From the NCBI GenBank assembly GCA_030141605.1, contig JAQGDQ010000174.1:62001-126000 (forward strand): DNA of 64,000 nucleotides. Reading direction: 5' to 3'. Shown here piece by piece: positions 1 through 13,500 of this stretch. The notes beneath the pieces are model-generated. The model saw only the letters and a program-made list of their open reading frames with translations. It was not told where the DNA came from and made no database searches. A program made the translations under genes and the position numbers. Each line of letters starts with the position of its first letter. The first letter of the stretch is position 1. Origin of the DNA: Tubiluchus corallicola (lineage: Eukaryota; Priapulida; Priapulimorpha; Priapulimorphida; Tubiluchidae).

Positions 1-331
1 CACCGCACAAAGTGTGGCGCTGTGTTTCGCAATGTAGACATTAGTCTGTTTAACTGTTCCTGAAAAATATTATCCTAACTTATAATTAATTCTAATTGAC
101 ATTTACGCTCATGTTGTGGAAGTTGTAACTGTATATTTTAGGTGCTGCCATCTATTGATTGTCACTTTAACATTTTACTAGTTAAACTCACCCTTAGTAC
201 AATTGCTCGGTCCAGTGAATATTCAAACTCACTGTATCTCCCCTATTTTACTGTAATGGGATATGTGAAGCCAAGTTTCTGCATAGTTCTCTACCTATAT
301 AAACTGGCTAGATTTCACTTACAGCCACTGA

Positions 332-515
332 TTGACTCTCTGTCACGCTCTTAGTGCAGAAGTCATGCTAGTCTTGCTACTGACTGTCTCTCTGTCACGC
401 TCTCAGTGACGTGCAGTCGATCTACTTATGTGACTCTCTGTCACGTTCTCAGTGCAGTGCAGTCGTGCTACACACTGTCTGACTCACACTCTCAGTGCAG
501 TGCAGCAGTCGTGAT
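332..515. repeat. Degenerate minisatellite in the last visible myosin intron
   Basis: Three to four imperfect units of roughly 50-60 bp share ACTCTCTGTCACGCTCTCAG and GCAGTGCAGTCGTG. It lies in the intron below the 966-nt exon. The rest of bases 1-635 shows no myosin exon and nothing else I recognise. Confidence 0.6.
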
Positions 516-635
516 CTTCATTTTACTTGTATATTTTATTGTGTATTTAGTATGTTTCAGTTTTTGTGCAGAACACATGTATACCTCTCAGGTCAGCAAG
601 CAGCAATAAATAATGTCGCCTATAGCAACACTTAC

Positions 636-1601
636 TCTGTAAATTGCAGACACCGTCAAGAAACCTGAGCCCTTCTTTCTTTTACCCTTGCCGCCCGTGT
701 CTTCCTCACCCATAGCTTCTAATTTATCCTCAAACAGACTTGCAATAAGAACATTAGTTTTTGATTTGGCAAAAAGCTCGCAGACGGTGTCGTTCAGAGG
801 GTCCTTGTTCTTGTTCAGCCACTGGTCAGTGCTATAATTGACCGTGCCAGCATAATGGACAATTCCGAAATGAGCTTCAGCCTGGTTTCCCTTTGGCGGC
901 TTCGGCTTGATGAAGTTGGGAGACTTGCCAAGGTGGTTATCCATTAATTTTTGAGTCATTGTAGTGTCGGTGGCCTTGGGAAACATGCACTCCTCCTCGA
1001 GGATGGCAAATACACCCATAGGTTTCTCAATTAAATCAATGCAAGCTTGCAGATCTAGACCAAAATCAATAAAGGTCCATTCAATGCTTTCCCGCTTGTA
1101 TTCTTCTTGTTCAAGAACAAACATGTGATGGTTGAAGAACTGCTGTAGTTTCTCGTTGGTAAAGTTTATGCACAGCTGCTCGAAACCATTATAGTCAAAA
1201 ATCTCGAAACCAGCGATGTCCAGCACCCCGATGAAGAACTGCCTCTTCTGTCTGGTGGCCAGGGTCACGTTCACGCGGGAGACTAGCGATTTAAACATAC
1301 GATCGTAAATGGATTTGCCCAGAGCACCAACTGCATACAAAACTTGGTCTTTGTTTTGACCCTTGTTGACAAATTCGTTTCCGACCTTGATGCGTGGTTT
1401 CAGCAAGCCTTTGTACAATTCAGCATCAGATATGCCCATAAGATGCGCTACCTTTTCACCATGTTCAGTACCATCGGCCTCAGCTTGTTCTTCCCTAGCT
1501 CTTTGTTTGAATTGACAGTTCCCAAAGTGCATCACTCCGGCTACCAACTTGTAGATGTTCATTTTTTCCGTATCTTCGAATCCCAAAATATCAAATGCCA
1601 C
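636..1601 (-). CDS. Myosin heavy chain coding exon 9 (residues 339-660)
   Basis: A 966-nt exon (322 codons), phase 0 at both ends. The acceptor is a T-rich run ending TTTTAG just above 1601; the donor GTAAGT starts at 635. It begins VAFDILGF and ends FLTVSAIYR. It carries the cardiomyopathy-loop region (KPRIKVGNE, about residues 406-414), switch II DIAGFE, the relay helix ([16 protein letters not shown]) and loop 2 ([14 protein letters not shown]). By my recollection of vertebrate sarcomeric genes, this stretch is split there into about six exons (139, 119, 150, 171, 310 and 71 nt), so several introns are absent here while the outer boundaries match. Confidence 0.95.
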
Positions 1602-4600
1602 CTAAAATGCACAAAAATAAGCTTTTATATATGTATATATGTATAAATTCTTTATTTGTCATTAAAAATGGCTTACTCATTACAATAAAATTGAGTAATC
1701 CTCAGCGTAATGTTAAAAACAACACTGTTCAAGACAAATGCGTCCAGTGCAGACTAAAAAAACTAAAGTGTAAAACTAAGGCCTAATTATATACAATAAA
1801 TGAACATATTTACAAACAATATTAAAATATTTTTACAAAACAATATTACAAAAAAAAACATTAAATTTTACAAGACATATTTTACACTATATGTACATTT
1901 AACATGACACAATTAAAAGAAACATGTTTTACATTACATAATTTTTTTTTAGTTTTACATTTTAATCGTTTTATGGAGTTAGGGGCGGGGGTAGATGAAA
2001 ATTGAGTCTGTGTAATTAGTATCAGATGCACAATGTGGAAGTTGAAACCTGTTATATTGATATTCTTTTAATTTCTTTTTAAAAGTGATTAAAAATCAAT
2101 TACTCAATTACTCAATTAATCAATTACTCAAAATTAATCAATCAGTTATTTCTTTTTCTTTTTTTCACTTAAATCTATAAGATTTAATGTTCATACGAAT
2201 TAACTGCCAAGTAATTTCGGCACAAATCGTTTTCGATAAAAAGTTTACCGTTTACCGAGTAAAGGAAATGCGAAAACATTTAAAGTGAAGCTAGATTTGT
2301 ACTAAGAACATTGGATTGCAAGTCTTTGATCACTCCCAACCTTTTCCACTGCCGCATTTAGGTACAAGATAAACAATTATGGCCTTTAAAGAGAATCAAA
2401 AATAAACTGAGAGCCATCATTTTTCAAGAAAAATTGTCTGAACTTAGTGTCATGTGCATAGGAAGCGATATGTTGCGTAGCGTATCTTTTGAGGACATAA
2501 TCAATGATTTTGCTTCTGCAAAATCAAGAAAGAAATGCCTTAAATTATAACTTATAGGCATATCTGATAGAATTTTTTTAATGTTGCAAACAAATTCTTT
2601 ATTACATTCAGTAAACAAGTATTCACGAAATGTTTGTTTCTATGTCACGCTGTATATTATAAACTAATTAATTTGTAATCAGTAAGTGAATTCATTTGAA
2701 AATAACTATATTGTTCACTTTGCTATTAAATAGTCAAAAGGCATATATATATATATATATATATATTTCTGAGACCAGTTGATGTATTTAAAAGGGGACC
2801 TCACCAAGCCTAAATCCGCCACAGACAAATTCACACATGGTAGTTTTTATTCTAGATGCATCTAGTTTCAAAAATTTGATGATTCCGGGTTCGTTCAATC
2901 GCTAACGGTTAACCTTCATAATTATTAAGACTAATAAAAGAATCGGTAGATTATTTTCATTTTACTGCATATGTTACAACAAACATTCAGAATGCAATAG
3001 ATCAATTCTACTTACATCCGTGTTCCTTAGCTCTTCTGCATCATCTACTCCATCAACGTGAAGCGTACCGCGACTTGTAAAATAATACTCTTTTGAGCTA
3101 CCCTTTAGTAGAAGTTTTTCTGCAAGAAGCGGGAAACGATTTTTATTCTTATGCTTGTCCTATCACTAGGCTACTTATACAAGCATAAATGTGAGTTATG
3201 AAACTAAAATCTGTCTGCATTGGCCATTTAAAAAGTTATAAATTATAAGCAGGAAAGTGCGTTTTCAATGAATACAGTAAATAAAAGACAGTCAACACGA
3301 GACCCCGAGTTTTAGGTCTATAATAATTTAGACAGTTTTATTTCCGAAACATTAATTATGGCAGCTAAACTACATGACAAATAAAAAATCCCTTTGACGA
3401 GTGCCAAATGTAGCAGACTCACTGGAATGTACTACTAAGCTAATTTTGGTATACTCAAATGACGAATTCTTAACGTACGCAGATCACAAAATCCCAGTGT
3501 TTGCGTGTTCGCTACGTTTGGTTTTTCGCAGTCGTTTAGATCTCATTTTTATTATTTCTAGAAAATAGTTTACCTTTCAAGCCGGGTATGCCGTCTGAAG
3601 TTATCTGGTAAAAGATATGATAACTTCTTTCTAATGACTGCTGATATATCACACGGGATTTTTCAAGCAAATCTGAAAAATACTTTTCTTTTTACCGAAT
3701 CGTTTTAGTATAGGCTAATGGCGCGTTCAGACGTAGAGACTTCTCTCGCAACTTGTTGCGCAACTTCGCTCTGAGAGAAGTTGCCAAGTCGTTCATACGT
3801 TGCAACTTTACTCTCAGAGAGATGTTGCGCAACAAGTTGCAAGAGAAGTTTCTACATCTGAACTCGCCATAAGATATTTTGATGTCAAAGAGCGAGACTA
3901 TTATTATATATATTAATAAGCATCCTATTAAGAATTACAGCAGCAAATCGTATCATTAATGAAGATAATTGTGCCCTTAAAATTGGACGAGGGAAATTTT
4001 ATTTAAAGTCTAGAAAGTAAATCATGAACTCGCGCTATAGCTTTTAACTGTCTCCTGATATGAAGTAGACAAAATGACAATACTCAATAACATCTAAACA
4101 ATTATTTGAATTTTGAATTCTGACCACACAACATTCATGATCTACAGTATCACGTATAAATGTAAATCGATATATGCTCAAAGTTTAGTTTATTTCCCTG
4201 TTCTATATATTCTAAGTTTTGTTTAATTACTTTAACTTCTCTGTACTCGAATTTTCGCTGCTTCAGTTTATTGCCTGTATTTGAAAATCCATATAGGCTT
4301 TATGTAGGTATCAAGCCCAAAATTCTTGTTTCAATTAACTTACGCTTTAAGCAATTTTGCCATTTTTATTCGAGTTTTTTAGAACTTACTCGAAACATTT
4401 GTAAAATATTTTCGATAATTTTTTTCATATGTATTTGTTCCGAAATATACGTATATGGGAGTGTGATGTATCACTGCTTGATTACTGTAACTTATGGAGA
4501 ACGCTAACAATAAAATGTTTATTGCATAACATTTAAAAACACAAAAAAAAACATTTAAAAATAAATTTTCAAGCCAAAATTTACATACAAGGATTTACAG

Positions 4601-7600
4601 AGCTTTACTCTGATTCGAAAAGAATCAAGAAGTTGCTTTAAGCTGAGCGAAATCAATTTAAATGAAAAGATAATACTATTTCATTATTTCACACAAGAAT
4701 CACCAGCTGCAGCTATGTTCTTACTTACAAGACTCAATGTCAGCACCAGCTAGTTTACCATTTGGTCCGAAGTAAATTCGTATGAACTTTCCCTAAAGAA
4801 TAACAATCTATTCTAAAATTAGTGCACAAACGGCGTGGAAATGACAAAATATGCATGTTTTATAATATAAGAATATTATAAAAATATAAGAATATGTGCA
4901 TATTATAAGAATTGCAATTTTCAAACTTAAGCAAGCCGCTCTGGAGAGTAAGATTTCCCATTCATGGTGTTTGGCTCGCCTACTGAGTACTGAAAGACAG
5001 AAAAAGAGACGAATATACGAGGGGAAAACAGGGTACGCGGCAGGACATTCATTTTCACTCAGTTCTTTCAGTGTAATGTATAGCTAACAGGTCTGGTATT
5101 CTTAACTTGAAACTTCCGGTGCCAGTTGACTTTTTGGAGGTGAATAAAAATTGGAGACCTATAGATCCTGCAAAACACATTAAAACTGTGACAGATACCC
5201 AGAAAAGTGTTATATTACTTAGTCTATATCTCTTTTACTCCTATATCTTTTACTCAAAACGCACAAAATATGTTTCAATTAATTTAAATATCAATTATTA
5301 TTTAATAATTAATTTAAATTTTTTTATTAAGTAAACAATTTTTAGAATTATTTGATTCGAGTTTATTGATCCGGTTTGATTAATACTCATTTTCACGAGG
5401 ACAGCATTTTTGTTGATGTCGTGGACATTTGTACGACTCTTAGACAACTTATCACAGTTTTTTGAAAAATTTTAATTAAAACTTGATGAACTGAACTCAC
5501 GAAACGAGATGAATTGTCGTTTCTACGTGTTTTTGCGTTTCCGAAGCTTTCCAGCACTGGATTAGCTTGAACAATCTGATCCTCCAAGGTTCCCTGAAAA
5601 ACATCAAACAATCCCAACAGATCAGTCCAAATTCAGTGTTTGACTTACTACTCAGTTCCACACTTTGTAAAGCAACTCTGGTTCCAGCCTGCTGCCTGGA
5701 CCTTTTGAATGTAGATGGTCTTGTGGCGAGACCAAAATCTTTCTTATTGTGAAGGATTATCCGCTGAAATACTCATCAACCCAGCAGCAGAGATGGTAGA
5801 GCCACATTTGGATGGATGTACATACATCCCCTTTTAACGAGCTAAATAGCCAAGAGAAGTATATCTGGGAAAATCGTTTAGAAGCAGTTTCCCTAACGAT
5901 CACCCACCTACTTACTGACCAGGACAGGTGCTGCTTAACCTTGTAGCCAAGCACATGTTGTTGCCATTGGGTTATTTTAGCTTAATGAAGTCTAGATAAA
6001 TAGACTTTTGTCCATAGTTTACATACAGTTTTGTTAATATGAGGCTTAATTAAACAAATTGTGCAAAGATGATAAAAATTATCACGTGAAACAACTTGCA
6101 TTTTAATATAGGCCTAGAAAAGAAGATAACTCTGGTTAATAAAATGAGCTATTTGTGTATTCTGTACGTATTTAGAAAGAGTCCAGACACTAGGCAATAA
6201 AAATGGGAAGAAATGTAATTACTAGCTGACGATAAAACAAATAAATAAACAAATAAATGAATAAAAATAGTTGAAAGATTTGTTACTGATAATGGCAAAA
6301 AGCAGGCGATGTATACGTAGACCGATGAGTGAACAGTTTGATTATTATTTGAACCAAAGTTTGCAATAAAATACGTGGCTCACTTTAGTAAAAACCTGTA
6401 TTTCATGAAAAAACTTTCCAAGCACACACACATGGACTTCAAAAAGGTAACAAAGCTCTGAAAAAATTCCACACACACACACAAATAGATACTCTCTACG
6501 CGGAATCTAATTTGGATAGACGTATGTACATGCAATTGACAGCTAATGCGGCATGTGGAAGAGCATCACACTGTACTACAAAAACAGCGGGTAAAGGACT
6601 CGAAAGTATGCACATAATTGTGGCTTAAAAATTGCTGTAACTCACACTCACATACAGAAACACATGCAAACAAGAAAAACATCTAATGTGCTACCAGAAG
6701 TTAACCGTATGACACACAACATCGTATTAAACATGAAATTCAAACGCGTGCAAGATAGCGTAACCAGGCTCTGCAATCAGGGTACAAGGAATTTTCCTGA
6801 AAGATTTCATACCAAAACAACAAAAATCCACTGCAAATTACATTACCCATTTGAGTTTCTCCCTACTTGATGGATTCCCTGAATCGCTATAATTATTAGA
6901 AAAACAAGAGTGCTTATACACACAGGCAAGTTGAAAATTCATAGTTTTAATTCTATCCAGTTTGCTTGGAGTGATGCATAAGCTTGCGAAAAACTATTAT
7001 CCGAATATGATTTAAAGAAGTAACGTAGCCATAGTAAGTCATTTAACTTTTGACAGATCATGTATCTACATCTGATTCTGTAGCTCTCGGTTACAGAAAT
7101 TAATAAAAAAGTCAAACTTAAATGTTAACTTATGCTTAAATATGAAACAAATACAATTAAACATAAATGTAAAATTATAATTACAAAATCAATGTTTTGA
7201 TTGACATCTTTTGCGTTTCATTAAAACACTAATAAACCAATACATATAAAAACGACACAAAGGATAGAGAATGTATATTTAAAGATATAATATTTCGATT
7301 CCCGTATCGGGAGACATCGTTAGATTTTGATAAAAACATCTCTGTTATCAATATCTGGTATCTGTTATCAAATTATTGTCTTTACAGATCTATATGCAAT
7401 CTTTATCTCTTATGGCGTTTATTGTTTATTAAATACAAAATTATCAATGATAGTAATATGTTTTGAAAAGTTGCTAAAGTAATAAGCGATATATAATTGC
7501 AAACCAAAGTTTTGAAGTGACATAAATGTGAAATTAAATTATAAAATACCAAGGTGATCACATTTTAAATCATCTCAGATTAAGAGCTGTTAGCTATCAG

Positions 7601-9106
7601 TCTTACTTACTCCTTTCGTGCCAAAAGTTTGTTTCATTTGGCCTGCAGCAATAAGAGCAAAGTATTGTATGACCTTCTTGGTGTTTTCTGTTTTACCTGC
7701 ACCAGATTCACCGGTAATTAACATGGACTGATCTTCACGGTCTAATGAGCAAAAAAAGAAGGTAAACAACTAATAAATATACCAGCTATTTTCATTCTAA
7801 AGTAAATTGACATAATTTTAATCAAGATTAAATTAGATTAAATTAAATTACAATCAACCATATCAACCATTTAAACATTTTCATTATATAGGTTGTTGCA
7901 GTAGTTCCGTTGCAACTGTGTAAAGTTGTAGTTACTAATTTAGTCAGAAGATGGCGCAACGGTCTAATCTTGAGGATTGGTTACATCACAGAGCATTCGG
8001 TTCTTTAACTGATTTCGAATTAAGTAAGTTTGAGTTGCAGTTAAAAGTATTTCTACAAATTCGCTGTTAAAAATAGAGCTTCGTACTAGCTTCATTAGAA
8101 TAGATAAGCTTTAGTTTACTTACCTGTGTACATAGGTATTATTAATAAATAATGCACTCACATATTTTTTCTTTTCTAGCTCGTTTAAATTATTAAGCAT
8201 TGTGCTTACTCAAACGCCTATATGTAAGTGTATGTATTTTGAATCAGGAAATTAGCGTTTATTACTCATCAGCATGTCTGGAAGACAATTATCGTAACTA
8301 CAAGGAGCATTGCATTTATTCAATGAAGCATTGTACTTATTCGTACACGCTAACATGTCTGCGTAAGTCAGTCCAGAAACCGCAATGCTCTGTGCTCAAT
8401 TCCTAACTGACTCATAATTTTTCATCGCCTCCTGCAATAAATTAGCTGTTTGGCTAATAGTTTGCAAGCGTGATGTCTTTTTTAATGTGTGCATCATAAG
8501 TAGTGAAACACAGTACTTACTTAGTAGCGTGAGTATACGTTAGCATTTGTAATATTATAATTAAGTAAAAAACATGTTACTTACTCATCAACATGTCTGT
8601 ATAAGCATTGTCAGCAATGGAGAATAAGTGGGGAGGCATCTCAGGACGTCGTTTCCCTTTATACGCTTGCACCACTTCCGGATTGTAAATTGGGAGCCTC
8701 TTGTACGGATTGATTACGACGCAGAATAAGCCAGAGTACGTCTTCATAAAAAATCGTTAATTATTATAGAAAACAACGCAAGGTGCTGAGAAATAAACAA
8801 ACAAGAGATAACAGCGAAATTTTTAAATAATTAGGCAATGTTGTTGGTATAATATATAATAATCATATTTAACACAAAGCAGTTGCAATGTATTCAGTCA
8901 TATTTTGCATTGAAAAACAAAATTAGACCATCCTACGACGTTCCACCACAATGGTCCGCAAGTCAAAAGAGAGTCTTGCACTTGTTACAATTGCAAGCAG
9001 TTGTTCGATGTTTTCGTCTGGTGGAGAAAGCGAAATGAAATAAAGAGTGCAAGAGACCGGAGTAAAAAGAAATAATCAAGGGAGGAGGAGGAGGAGGCGG
9101 AGGGCG

Positions 9107-9177
<71 letters not shown>

Positions 9178-10443
9178 ATGGGTTCAAACTGGGCAATTTG
9201 AGCTGGAAATTAACACGAACTTAATACCTTAATACCTTACAGCTTTAGGTTGTGAACAGAAAGTAATTAAAGTACTTGTGGTGTACTACGAGTGCGCCTA
9301 TTGATATGCATTCTTACGTCAGTTATTCACTCCGAAAACACGACAAGCACCGGGACTGCGTAACTTTTGACGTGTCGTCTGAATTTATAAAATTAATTTA
9401 CAAATGTTGCTCTGGCAAAATTTATTGTATCAAACGAAATATGGCATTTCACGTAAGTCAGCAATAACAAATCTTCAGTTTTAGAAAATGAACGTGACGC
9501 ATTCTTGTTGCTTGGATAGCGACACAATTCAACTGCATTTCGTAGGGCGTTTCATTGAACAAATCATTAAGTCACTACGTATTAATGAATATGATCGCTG
9601 TTAATGCAAATATGCCCAGGTAAAGCATTAACACCTGCTATGTTCACTAATAATCAGTGCCTTAATTTGTTTTTTCTGCAATGACCGTGTAAACAGCACG
9701 TGAAATCCTATACTATGCCCTCTGTGCACTATAGAAAGTTTTCAAAATCCGATAGCTAGGTTTAAATAAATTGTATTCCAGTTTTAAACAAAACTGTGAC
9801 GTACTTATTCTTTTCTAAAGTTATGAAATCTCGAATGCGAAATCATAAGCCAATGTTTCAACTTTTGCTTATGTTTCCTTATATTCATGCTTTCAGCGTG
9901 TCAGGACTTTTGGATGAGAGTTTCTTCGGAAAGTAATCCCAGACGTGATCCAGGCACAATAAAAGAAAATTGCCAGGATGCAATAAAACGTTGGCTTTTC
10001 CTGTTTTTGCCATTCGAGTCTTTACAAATTCCACTTCCACATCTCGAGAAACTTCAACACATTTGCTAAGCGCAATGACAGCAACAGCTAAAACGTGACC
10101 TGCTGAAAGTAGCACATTTTTTTGCGTGGAGAAATACAGTGCCTTCAATAGTTACAAAACTATTAAACATCACCACTCAACCACTTACGACATTCTCAAT
10201 CAACAGTCATCATTATCGTCTTCCTTGTCGCCGTCATCATTACTGTTGCAATCGTCGTCGTCGTCGTCGCTCCTTGTTGTTATCACCATTAATTTCACAA
10301 TCATTGCTCCCGTCATGGTCATCGTCGCCGCCATCATCATATTATCGTCGTCATCATTATTTTTATCACGTATCGTCATCATTATCGTCATTCTCATCAT
10401 CATCATCATCATCAAAACCATCTTCGCCTCATCCTCAGCATAG

Positions 10444-10537
<94 letters not shown>

Positions 10538-13500
10538 TAACATTATTATCGTTATATCATCAACCTAGTCATTTTATCTAGCCTTTTACGTCTTCTGCCT
10601 CCTACTTTGTCAGCCTTTACTATCTGTCTGTAGGTCTGCTTGTCTGTCTGTCTGTCCGTTTGTCTGTCTGTCTTGTCTCTCTTTCACTCACTCTCTCTCC
10701 TCTCTTTATTTCTGTCTCTCTCCTTTCTTTATTTCTGACTCTCTGTTCTCTTTTTCTCTCATACTCACCTTCTCTTGTCTTCTTTTTCTTTCGATATTTT
10801 TCGTGTCCCCTCCACCCCCTTCATTTTATTTTTCTTTATTTATATTTTCTGTGTTCTCAATTAGATACACAACAGAACGCCTTATGTTCAGAATTTGACT
10901 GCTTCTCAAAAGGCTGCCTATTATATAATTATAATTTTTTTATTTTTTTCCTCAATTTGCGGGAATAAACAATCAGCAGTTTTAGTCATACACATACACA
11001 GTTAATATAAAATTCCAATATATCGCAAATAGACAAAAACAGGATATCACACCATTAACAACACATAAGCTTTGGAATTCTCGATATTCACTATATGCCA
11101 GGGTTTTGCAATTAAATATAAAAGAGTTTACGTGAAACAACAATATTAAATAGCTAAGTATCTTTATAGCTATTTGTGTTCTGTACAAAGAGATATATTT
11201 CATCATTAACTAAATAATTTCAGCATGGCAAAAGCCCATTATAAATGCTTTTTCATAACATCTGTAAACGCACTGATACTTCTGGATTTCTATGAGTATA
11301 GATTCTATGTTATTGGATCTTTTATGCGATCTAGTGACAAGTACCGGCATTGTATGTGGAATGTGGGTAGAATAAAACGTTTTATCCACATAATGCCGAT
11401 TAAGAATAAGTTTGGATTTTGCACTCGTCATTCAAATCCAGTTGGATTTTTTTTTCGTTATTTGCTAAATTTATGTAAGTTTTCCCCGCTAGTGACACAA
11501 CTACGCAACGTGTGAAAACCGGAAAGTTTCTGAGTTCTTTGTTTTTCTTTTTTTCGTTTTTTCGTTAATCACCACATGAATATCAGCATGTGACGTTCGT
11601 TGTCACTACAGTCCCAGTGCGTATTCCTTCCAAACTTTATCATAAGTCAGAACTTACATAAATCATCCAGGCGTAGTATCTTTGTTTCAAATTGTGAAGT
11701 ACAGAGGCATCGTTGAGGTATGTCAAGTTTGCCATGTCCTCCACTTTTTCAAACTTTGGAGGATTAGCTTGTTGTATCAAATCTTTTTTCATCGTGACTT
11801 CCTGCAAAACAATAAAAATATCATAATATACAATAACCGTACCAAAACCATAAATATAATAAGATATGATATGATATGATATGATATGATATGACATGAC
11901 ATGACATGACACGACACGACACGGCAGGACACGACACGACACGACACGACACGACACGACACGACACAACACAACACAACATAACACAACACAACACAAT
12001 ACAATACAATACAATACAATACAATACAATACAATACAATACAATACAATACAATACAATACAATACAATATAATATAAGATTATTGTATCAAAAAAGCT
12101 GATTGCGGTTGAAATATTGAAAACGATATTTTTCTTTTTCATGTTTTTTACGCAATTTACAGTTCGGGCTCCTGCAAGCCGGATTCCAGCGTTCAGAGGC
12201 AGGTCCTTGTCAATTTGGATGTTGCACCAGAGCCTAACTCATTAAGACCATGCTTCTAGGTCTCAGGTCGAGGCAGAAGTATCTCAGCCACTACGAAAGT
12301 ATATACGTTGTCACGAACAGCCATAATCAGCACGGCAAATAAAACGAGATCGGCGAAAATCGAAGGGTGACTAATCAACCAAGGCACCTCTTTTGCATGC
12401 AATAAATTAGTATTCTATGAAATCCAGATGTTTATATTAAAATTTAATCAATATTAAAAGACAAATCTGAACAACTTATGTATTTGAGTTCTTGTAACTA
12501 TTGCCTTTGTTTAAGACTCATCTATGTCAGTCCTACAGCTAGTTTAGATTATTTTGTAGATAAAAACAACACAACTTTATTAAAACTTTTACTTTACAAA
12601 GTTTAAAAGTTTTAACTTTAACTTTTTTAACTTTGTAAAGTAAAAGTTTTAATAAAGTTGCGTTGTCTATAACAATAAATGTTCTTAAGTGTGATAAAAA
12701 TTGACTTAGATTATTTTGTTGTTTTTCTCGCCTATCGCGAGACATTGTGAACTTGTTTTGAATTGTTTCTCAATTTATATAATAGAAGTAGCGCTGTGTT
12801 TGAGGTGTACTGTTAAATATTGTAGTAGCAGAAATTTTAGTTAAGAAATTTGTGCTTCATTGTTAATGCCGTTAATAAATAAACATGTTTATATGAAAAA
12901 AAAACTCGGCGTAGTTTTTGGCTTCGCTCGCCAAGACATCTCCGCTATGCCATGCAGCGCGCCTCAGTGTATAAAAATGGATTATTATAAGGAAGCCTTT
13001 TGCAATATCAATTCTTTCTGTTTATAGCAGCCATAATTATAGTTTAGCATAGACATATTTTAGGATGTGATTATATGTGTGAAAATGACGCTAGAAGAAT
13101 CCGATCTATGTGATCTAGCTGACCACGTAAACGAATTATTGAAGGATGCTACCTGATCTGCATCATTGAGCTGAAAACGTAAACAAATTATTGGTGACAT
13201 CAGTAATGAAGTGTTGAGAGTCGAGTGTGGAAACGTCTGGAACGGACGCGTGCAAATTAATTATATAATTATGCTGAATGCTGAAGTAATTAATTATCAA
13301 GGTTCATCGGCGAGCTTGGCTAGGGCACTATTACCTCCCTTGGGTAGAGGACGTCACCTCCATAATTAATTCGTATTTAAGCGATCGATGGGGCACGCTT
13401 TTGTGAGGTGCGAACTAAAAATTTCCGCAGTTGATTTACCTAGAAAACATTATTTGTGTATTTGTTTCTTAAAACCAAATACGAAATAAAAACGTAAACT

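Noticed and set aside
1-635. A further myosin exon (residues 661 onward) at the left edge
   Set aside because: No minus-strand frame here shows the expected SH1-helix or converter wording, so the next exon is outside the window.
9885-10148. Minus-strand 87-codon ORF inside a myosin intron
   Set aside because: No domain, signal or splice support; within range of chance for this length.
9047-10540. Open frames through AG and TCA repeats
   Set aside because: Arg-Glu, poly-Ser and poly-His frames arise from simple repeats in any reading; no gene context.
11640-12142. Long minus-strand frames reading Cys-Ile-Val-Leu-Tyr repeats
   Set aside because: Pentanucleotide repeat artefact; only 11658-11801 of this stretch is real myosin exon.
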